A DNA stretch of 18,713 nucleotides from Azoarcus sp. (GTDB lineage: Bacteria > Pseudomonadota > Gammaproteobacteria > Burkholderiales > Rhodocyclaceae): NCBI GenBank assembly GCA_031282905.1, contig JAITCV010000037.1, positions 1 to 18,713 of the forward strand, read 5' to 3'. A program made the translations under genes and the position numbers. This document shows positions 14,578 to 18,713 of this stretch, one piece after another; within the stretch, counting starts at the first letter, position 1; every line of letters starts with the position of its first letter. A model generated the notes under the pieces. The model made no database searches and was not told the origin of the DNA. It worked only from the letters and a program-made list of their open reading frames with translations.

Positions 14578-15375
14578 ATGCTTTCCATCAATCCGTATGC
14601 CGCAAATTCCTGGGGGAGTGCATCGTCGCTCGCGGGCGTCACGGCGGCCAAGACGATCGAAGGCAGTGGCGCGGTTACGGAAGTCGGCGCGGGCGAAACT
14701 TCTTCGGTTTCCCATCTTGCCCGCCAGTTGAGCGAAGCCGCGGCACGCGCGGCGGTGCGCGACGCCAGCATGTCGACAGCGCAATTGGCGGCCAAGGCAA
14801 GATCCCTGGAGATCGCGCTTGCCGAATACAACAATCGCGGCGCGTTCAAGTACAGCTCGGACAAGCCGCAGACGGACGACCCGGAACTGGTGGCGCGCGC
14901 CCAACAGGCATCCGATTACGCGCATCGGCGTGGTGCCAACCCTTTCGCGGGCTTGTCCCGCGACCAGTTGGCCTTGATCATGTATGACGAAGGTGACGCA
15001 TTTACTACCGATGAACGCCTCGCGGCCTTGGAAGAATATGGTCGCCAAAGGTATTTATGGAGTCAGCAGGTTTGCACGCAAGGCCAAATGGAGATGCAAT
15101 CGACCGGCACCTACATCAATTTCTTCAAGGCGTGCATCGCCGAATATCAGGCGGGCTCCCCCATCGAGCAGGCGACCTATCCTCCCAACTACGCCGCGGC
15201 GCGCCAGCGCTGGATCGATTATTGGGAAAGCGGCCACGGCAGTGGCGACATGAGCAAGGACTTTTGGGAAGTGATGCTGCGTTCGCTCCCGACTCCCAAG
15301 GCGTACAGCGAAAGCCTGAGCTGGGGCCTCACCAGCAGACTTTCCTCCGCCAGCCCGGAAACCTCTTTACACTGA
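14578..15375 (+). CDS. Hypothetical protein, possibly flagellar-regulon
   Basis: I do not recognise this 265-residue protein. ATG 14578 is chosen because CGGAGG at 14566-14571 sits 6 bases upstream; an ATG at 14545 and a GTG at 14464 extend the frame but lie within or before the candidate promoter. No signal peptide or membrane helix is evident. The first 70 residues are Ala/Ser-rich and probably flexible, beginning MLSINPYAANSWGSASS. The rest is more compact and polar, with NPFAGLSRDQLALIMYDEGD near 121-140 and DERLAALEEYGRQRYLW soon after. A Trp/Tyr-rich segment around 200-223 includes RWIDYWESGHG. Two cysteines lie in the second half, in QVCTQ and KACIAEY. The FliA-type promoter suggests a motility or chemotaxis role by regulation only; nothing in the protein proves it. 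Codon use matches neighbours. Confidence 0.85.
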   Translation: MLSINPYAANSWGSASSLAGVTAAKTIEGSGAVTEVGAGETSSVSHLARQLSEAAARAAVRDASMSTAQLAAKARSLEIALAEYNNRGAFKYSSDKPQTDDPELVARAQQASDYAHRRGANPFAGLSRDQLALIMYDEGDAFTTDERLAALEEYGRQRYLWSQQVCTQGQMEMQSTGTYINFFKACIAEYQAGSPIEQATYPPNYAAARQRWIDYWESGHGSGDMSKDFWEVMLRSLPTPKAYSESLSWGLTSRLSSASPETSLH

Positions 15376-15523
15376 GCGGCATGCGGGCTGCCGCCCCCCA
15401 GGTTTCCTGAACGGTTTGTATGTCTGCTTGTATGCCTTTTCCTTGAGTGCGATTGCCCTGGGAACATGCGTTTGCCTGGCGGAATGTGGTTCAATCACCC
15501 GCCATGATGAGATGGTTCAACGA

Positions 15524-16408
15524 ATGATGAGACAGTTCGACAAAATCGCTTTGATCGGCAAATACCAAAGCGCGGAGGGCGCCGAAACGGTGCTGGAGTT
15601 GGCGCGGTTCTTGCGCGCGCGCGAGCGGGAAGTCTGGATCGAGCAGGGAACGGCGGGCACGATCGGCAAGGCCGAGGGTTTTGCCGTGCTCACTTATGAA
15701 GAGATCGTCGGCAGGGCGGATCTGGCGGTGGTGGTCGGCGGCGACGGTACCTTGCTCAATGCCGCCCGCCGCCTGGGTGAGCGCGCGGTGCCGCTGGTCG
15801 GGGTGAACCTGGGCCGCCTGGGCTTTCTTACCGATCTGCCGCGCGCGCAAGCCTGCGAGAAACTGGGCGAAATCCTCGATGGCCGCTATCGGGAAGAATC
15901 GCGCTTCATGCTCGAAGCCGAGGTGCTGCGCAATGGGCAACGGGTGTTCCATACCTTGGCGCTCAATGATGTGGTGGTCAATCGCGGTCAGCTTGGGCGG
16001 ATGATCGAGTTCGAATTGCTGATCGATGGCGAATTTGTCTATACCCAGCGTTCGGATGGCATGATCGTGTCGACCCCGACCGGCTCGACCGCCTACGCGC
16101 TGGCGGCCAACGGGCCCATCCTGCATCCGGAAGTGGGGGGGATCGCGCTCGTGCCCCTGTGTCCGCATTCGCTTACCGCGCGCCCGGTGACCTTGCCGGA
16201 TCGCTGTGTGATCGAGATCGGTCTGTTGCCGCCACACGATGCCCGCATCCATTTCGATGGCGTGACCCATTTCGATGTCCGCGCCGGGGATCGCCTGCAT
16301 CTGGCGCGCTCGCCGCTCGATGTGCGGCTGTTGCATCCGGCGGGCTACAGCTATTTCGCCATGTTGCGCGAGAAACTGCATTGGAGCGCGGCGCCGAGGC
16401 GCAATTGA
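15524..16408 (+). CDS. nadK: NAD kinase
   Basis: NadK phosphorylates NAD+ to NADP+ with ATP or polyphosphate and is the only route to NADP in most bacteria. From ATG 15524 the product is 294 residues, the usual size. It shows VVGGDGTLLNAARRL with G72-G73-D74-G75, the catalytic diphosphate-binding motif. NDVVVNRGQ and STPTGSTAYALAANGP follow, then the C-terminal beta domain with IHFDGVTHFDVRAGD. The start is uncertain: in-frame ATGs at 15512, 15524 and 15527 all lack a clear Shine-Dalgarno, and the MMRQFDKIALIGKYQ beginning is chosen because it matches family N-termini. In Betaproteobacteria nadK is usually followed by recN, as here, and often preceded by hrcA, which is absent here. Two in-phase alternating GC runs occur near 15613. 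Confidence 0.94.
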   Translation: MMRQFDKIALIGKYQSAEGAETVLELARFLRAREREVWIEQGTAGTIGKAEGFAVLTYEEIVGRADLAVVVGGDGTLLNAARRLGERAVPLVGVNLGRLGFLTDLPRAQACEKLGEILDGRYREESRFMLEAEVLRNGQRVFHTLALNDVVVNRGQLGRMIEFELLIDGEFVYTQRSDGMIVSTPTGSTAYALAANGPILHPEVGGIALVPLCPHSLTARPVTLPDRCVIEIGLLPPHDARIHFDGVTHFDVRAGDRLHLARSPLDVRLLHPAGYSYFAMLREKLHWSAAPRRN

Positions 16409-16411
16409 GCT

Positions 16412-16460
16412 TCGGTTACCATTAGTCGCCCTCGGTTGCCCTCGGTTACCATCAGTCGCC
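16412..16460. repeat. Short direct repeats between nadK and recN
   Basis: TCGGTTACCATTAGTCGCC (16412-16430) recurs as TCGGTTACCATCAGTCGCC (16442-16460), 18 of 19 identical, with a partial copy TCGGTTGCC (16432-16440) between them. The repeat starts 3 bases after the nadK stop. No function is evident; tandem duplication or a tandem binding site are both possible. Confidence 0.8.
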
Positions 16461-16485
16461 AGTACGGTCGGCGGTGCGATATGCT
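16456..16485 (+). promoter_or_regulatory. Weak candidate promoter for recN
   Basis: TCGCCA (16456-16461) and TATGCT (16480-16485) are 18 bases apart, each 4/6 against sigma-70. It would give a leader of about 28 bases. No CTGT-N8-ACAG LexA box is visible nearby, although recN is SOS-regulated in many bacteria. Confidence 0.3.
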
Positions 16486-16520
16486 TGCCGCCTCTTTTCC
16501 CGATTTCCGGTTTTTCGACC

Positions 16521-18200
16521 ATGTTGCAGCGTCTTTCCATTCGTGATTTTGTCATCGTCGACCGGCTCGATCTCGATTTCGGCGCGGGTTTTGGGGCGCT
16601 CACCGGGGAGACCGGGGCGGGCAAGTCCATCTTGCTCGACGCCCTCGGCCTGGCGCTGGGCGGACGCGCCGACGCGGGCGTGGTGAGGACGGGGGAGAGC
16701 AAGGCCGAGGTGACCGCCGCGTTCGACCCGCCACCGGGCGGCGTCGTGGAGAGCTGGCTGGCCGAACAGGAATTGCCCACCGATGAGGACACGCTCATCT
16801 TGCGCCGGGTGGTCGATGCCAACGGGCGCGGCAGGGCGTGGATAAACGGTACGCCGGTGACCTTGGCCCAGTTGCGCGCCGTGGGGGAATGGCTGGCGGA
16901 TATCCACGGCCAGCACGCCCATCATGCGCTGCTGCGCGCCGAAACCCAGCGCGCGCTGCTCGATACCCATGCCGGTGCCAATGCCCTGGCTGGCGAGCTT
17001 GCCGCTTGCTGGCGTGAATGGCAGCGCGTCAGGACGTTGCGGCAACATGCCGAACAGGACGCGGCGTCTTCGATGCGCGAGCGCGAATTGCTGACCTGGC
17101 AATTGAAAGAACTGGATGAACTGGCTTTCGAGCCCGCCGAATGGACGGAAATCAACGCCGAGCATGCTCGCCTGGCCCATGCCGCCGATCTGTTGAGCGG
17201 TGCCGATGAAGTGCTCGACGGTCTGGGGGAGGGCGAGCAGGCGGTACGAGCGGTGCTGGGGCGCTTGCAGGGACGGCTGGCATCCATGGTGGCCATCGAC
17301 CCGGATCTGGCCGAAACACGCGATCTGGTGGCGGCGGCGGCGATCGAGGCCGATGAGGCGTTGCATGCGCTGCGCCGCTATCGTGAGCGGCTCGACCTCG
17401 ATCCGCAGCGCCTGGGCGAACTTGAGCGCCGGATTGGCGCGGTGACGGATGTCGCGCGCAAATACCGGGTGACGCCGGAAACGCTGCCTGAATTGCAGGC
17501 TGGCTGGCGGGCGCGGCTCGATAGCCTGGAAACCAATGCCGACCCGGCGCGTCTGGCGGCGGCGGAAGCGGCCGCATGCGCGGCTTTCAATGAGGTGGCG
17601 GGGCGGCTCAGCGCCGCGCGCGCGCCCGCGGCGGCGGCCTTGTCGGCGACGATTAGCGAGGCGATGCAGTCGCTGGCAATGGCGGGCGGGCGCTTCGAGG
17701 TGGCCTTGATCGCTGGCGAGCCTTCGGCGCACGGCGTGGAGACGGTCGAATTCCGGGTCGCGGCCAATGCCGGGCAGGAACCGAGGAGTCTCGCCAAGGT
17801 GGTTTCCGGCGGCGAATTGTCTCGTATCGGCCTGGCGATCCAGGTGATGACCAGCCGCGATTCGGCTACGCCCACACTGATCTTCGACGAAGTCGATGTT
17901 GGCATCGGCGGCCGGGTGGCGGAAATCGTCGGCCAGTTGCTGCATCGGCTGGGCCAGGATAGACAGGTGTTGTGCGTGACGCACTTGCCCCAGGTCGCGG
18001 CTTGTGCCGATTGGCAGTGGCGGATTTCCAAGACCAGCCACGAAGGGCGGACGGTCAGCGCGGTCGACAGGCTCGACAACGCCGAGCGGGTGGAGGAGAT
18101 CGCGCGCATGCTGGGCGGCGTCGATATCACCGCCACGACGCGACGCCATGCCGCGGAAATGCTTGGAAACAAGGCAAGACAAGGCGTTCTCGGGACTTGA
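16521..18200 (+). CDS. recN: DNA repair protein RecN
   Basis: RecN is an SMC-like ATPase that acts early in double-strand-break repair, binding DNA ends and promoting cohesion. The 559-residue product fits the family. The N-terminal ATPase half begins MLQRLSIRDFVIVD with Walker A GETGAGKS at 29-36 and a NDIHGQHAHHALL-like segment (ADIHGQHAHHALL). A long Ala/Glu/Arg-rich coiled coil spans about 150-400. The C-terminal half has the ABC signature VSGGELSR at 428-435, Walker B LIFDEVDVGIGG with D456-E457, and THLPQVAA. ATG 16521 gives the canonical start; an in-frame extension to 16275 would run through nadK and is rejected. No clear Shine-Dalgarno precedes it. The gene is complete and ends at 18200. 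Confidence 0.97.
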   Translation: MLQRLSIRDFVIVDRLDLDFGAGFGALTGETGAGKSILLDALGLALGGRADAGVVRTGESKAEVTAAFDPPPGGVVESWLAEQELPTDEDTLILRRVVDANGRGRAWINGTPVTLAQLRAVGEWLADIHGQHAHHALLRAETQRALLDTHAGANALAGELAACWREWQRVRTLRQHAEQDAASSMRERELLTWQLKELDELAFEPAEWTEINAEHARLAHAADLLSGADEVLDGLGEGEQAVRAVLGRLQGRLASMVAIDPDLAETRDLVAAAAIEADEALHALRRYRERLDLDPQRLGELERRIGAVTDVARKYRVTPETLPELQAGWRARLDSLETNADPARLAAAEAAACAAFNEVAGRLSAARAPAAAALSATISEAMQSLAMAGGRFEVALIAGEPSAHGVETVEFRVAANAGQEPRSLAKVVSGGELSRIGLAIQVMTSRDSATPTLIFDEVDVGIGGRVAEIVGQLLHRLGQDRQVLCVTHLPQVAACADWQWRISKTSHEGRTVSAVDRLDNAERVEEIARMLGGVDITATTRRHAAEMLGNKARQGVLGT

Positions 18201-18215
18201 AATCGTTCCTCGCGG

Positions 18216-18221
18216 TATAAT
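18216..18221 (+). promoter_or_regulatory. Candidate -10 element for the 18277 gene
   Basis: A perfect TATAAT lies 15 bases after the recN stop and 55 bases before ATG 18277. No good -35 lies at 16-18 bases (the nearest TTGAAA, 18197-18202, is only 13 away), so the promoter assignment rests on the -10 alone. Confidence 0.45.
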
Positions 18222-18276
18222 TACCACCATTTCCGGCATTGCATCCCGCATTGCCATTCCGTCCGCGAGTCTTCCC

Positions 18277-18713
18277 ATGCCCCGCAAGAAACTGCCCATC
18301 GGCATTCAGACCTTCGCCAAGATCCGCGAAGCGGATTATTACTATGTCGACAAAACCGCCTTCGCCCTGAAAATGATCGAGGAAGGCACCGCCTATTTTC
18401 TCTCCCGTCCGCGCCGTTTCGGCAAAAGCCTGTTCCTCGACACCCTGGCGGAATTGCTTGCGGGCAACGAAGTCTTGTTCCGGGGCCTGTATTGCCACGA
18501 CAAATGGAATTGGAGCATCAAATATCCGGTGATTCGCTTGAGTTTTGCCGAAGGCGTGATGAGCGGACGGGATGCCCTGGAGCAACGCATTCGCAACCTT
18601 TTGCGCATCAATGCCGAAGACCTGGCATTGCCCCTGCGCGCCGAGTTGTCCGTTGCCGACGCTTTCATCGATCTGATCCGCGCCGCCGAACGTCAATACG
18701 GCCAGCGCGTGGT
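18277..18713 (+). CDS. AAA-ATPase-like / DUF1703 family protein, N-terminal part
   Basis: The frame is open from ATG 18277 to the window edge: 145 full codons plus two bases, truncated only by the edge. The N-terminus PIGIQTFAKIREADYYYVDK, followed by a phosphate-binding-like RPRRFGKSLFLDTL at about residues 46-59, is characteristic of the family annotated as AAA-ATPase-like with a C-terminal PD-(D/E)XK nuclease domain (DUF1703). Complete members are usually more than 500 residues, so roughly a quarter is visible. Family members are often present in many copies per genome and have no settled function. The Shine-Dalgarno is not clear; the start is chosen by family similarity. The gene lies 76 bases after recN and has its own candidate -10 at 18216. 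Confidence 0.85.
   Translation, partial: MPRKKLPIGIQTFAKIREADYYYVDKTAFALKMIEEGTAYFLSRPRRFGKSLFLDTLAELLAGNEVLFRGLYCHDKWNWSIKYPVIRLSFAEGVMSGRDALEQRIRNLLRINAEDLALPLRAELSVADAFIDLIRAAERQYGQRV

Noticed and set aside
15376..15394. Terminator after the unknown gene (GCGGCA/TGCCGC hairpin)
   Set aside because: The stem is only 6 base pairs and is followed by CCCC and AGG rather than a T-run.
16430..16520. LexA (SOS) box upstream of recN
   Set aside because: I looked for CTGT-N8-ACAG or close variants and found none.
16275..16520. Extended N-terminus for RecN reaching into nadK
   Set aside because: The extension is an out-of-frame reading of the nadK 3' end. RecN proteins begin at the MLQRLSIRDF position (16521).

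Overview
The window is high-GC DNA from a betaproteobacterium. The gene order pilP-pilQ-aroK-aroB-dgt-gltB-gltD is the arrangement I know from Rhodocyclales and related Betaproteobacteria, and thiL-pgpA-pncC and nadK-recN are also familiar pairs there. The order-level call is an inference from gene order and protein sequence, not from a marker gene. Every gene I can support is on the + strand.

Layout. (1) 1-2789: the end of the type IV pilus assembly operon, with the inner-membrane lipoprotein PilP and the outer-membrane secretin PilQ, closed by a clear intrinsic terminator. (2) 2881-5617: shikimate kinase, 3-dehydroquinate synthase and a dGTPase-like HD hydrolase, all overlapping and probably co-transcribed. 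(3) 5618-11913: a leader holding a sigma-70-type promoter followed at once by a hairpin with a T-run, then the two subunits of NADPH glutamate synthase, gltB and gltD, 1 base apart. (4) 11914-12220: a 307-base intergenic region made largely of short palindromes. (5) 12221-14220: thiL, pgpA and pncC, tightly packed. (6) 14183-14577: a 279-base composite repeat that overlaps the 3' end of pncC. It has near-identical inverted ends of about 64 bases, three heptamer arrays and two perfect 20-base palindromes. Downstream lie an inverted repeat and a sequence that fits a FliA (sigma-28) flagellar promoter very well. (7) 14578-15375: an unrecognised 265-residue protein behind that promoter. (8) 15524-18200: NAD kinase and the DNA-repair ATPase RecN, with a short direct repeat between them. 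(9) 18277 to the end: the first 145 codons of an AAA-ATPase-like/DUF1703 protein, cut by the window edge.

Most of the coding content is core metabolism and housekeeping. It covers pilus biogenesis, aromatic amino-acid precursor synthesis, nitrogen assimilation, thiamine diphosphate, phosphatidylglycerol, NAD(P) metabolism and recombination repair. The unusual material is non-coding. One is a family of palindromes that share the end sequence GTAGGGGC but differ in their centres, placed at the junctions between gene blocks. The others are the composite element that supplies the last codons of pncC, the candidate flagellar-regulon gene of unknown function, and the gltB leader. I see no rRNA, tRNA, CRISPR array, transposase or prophage gene.
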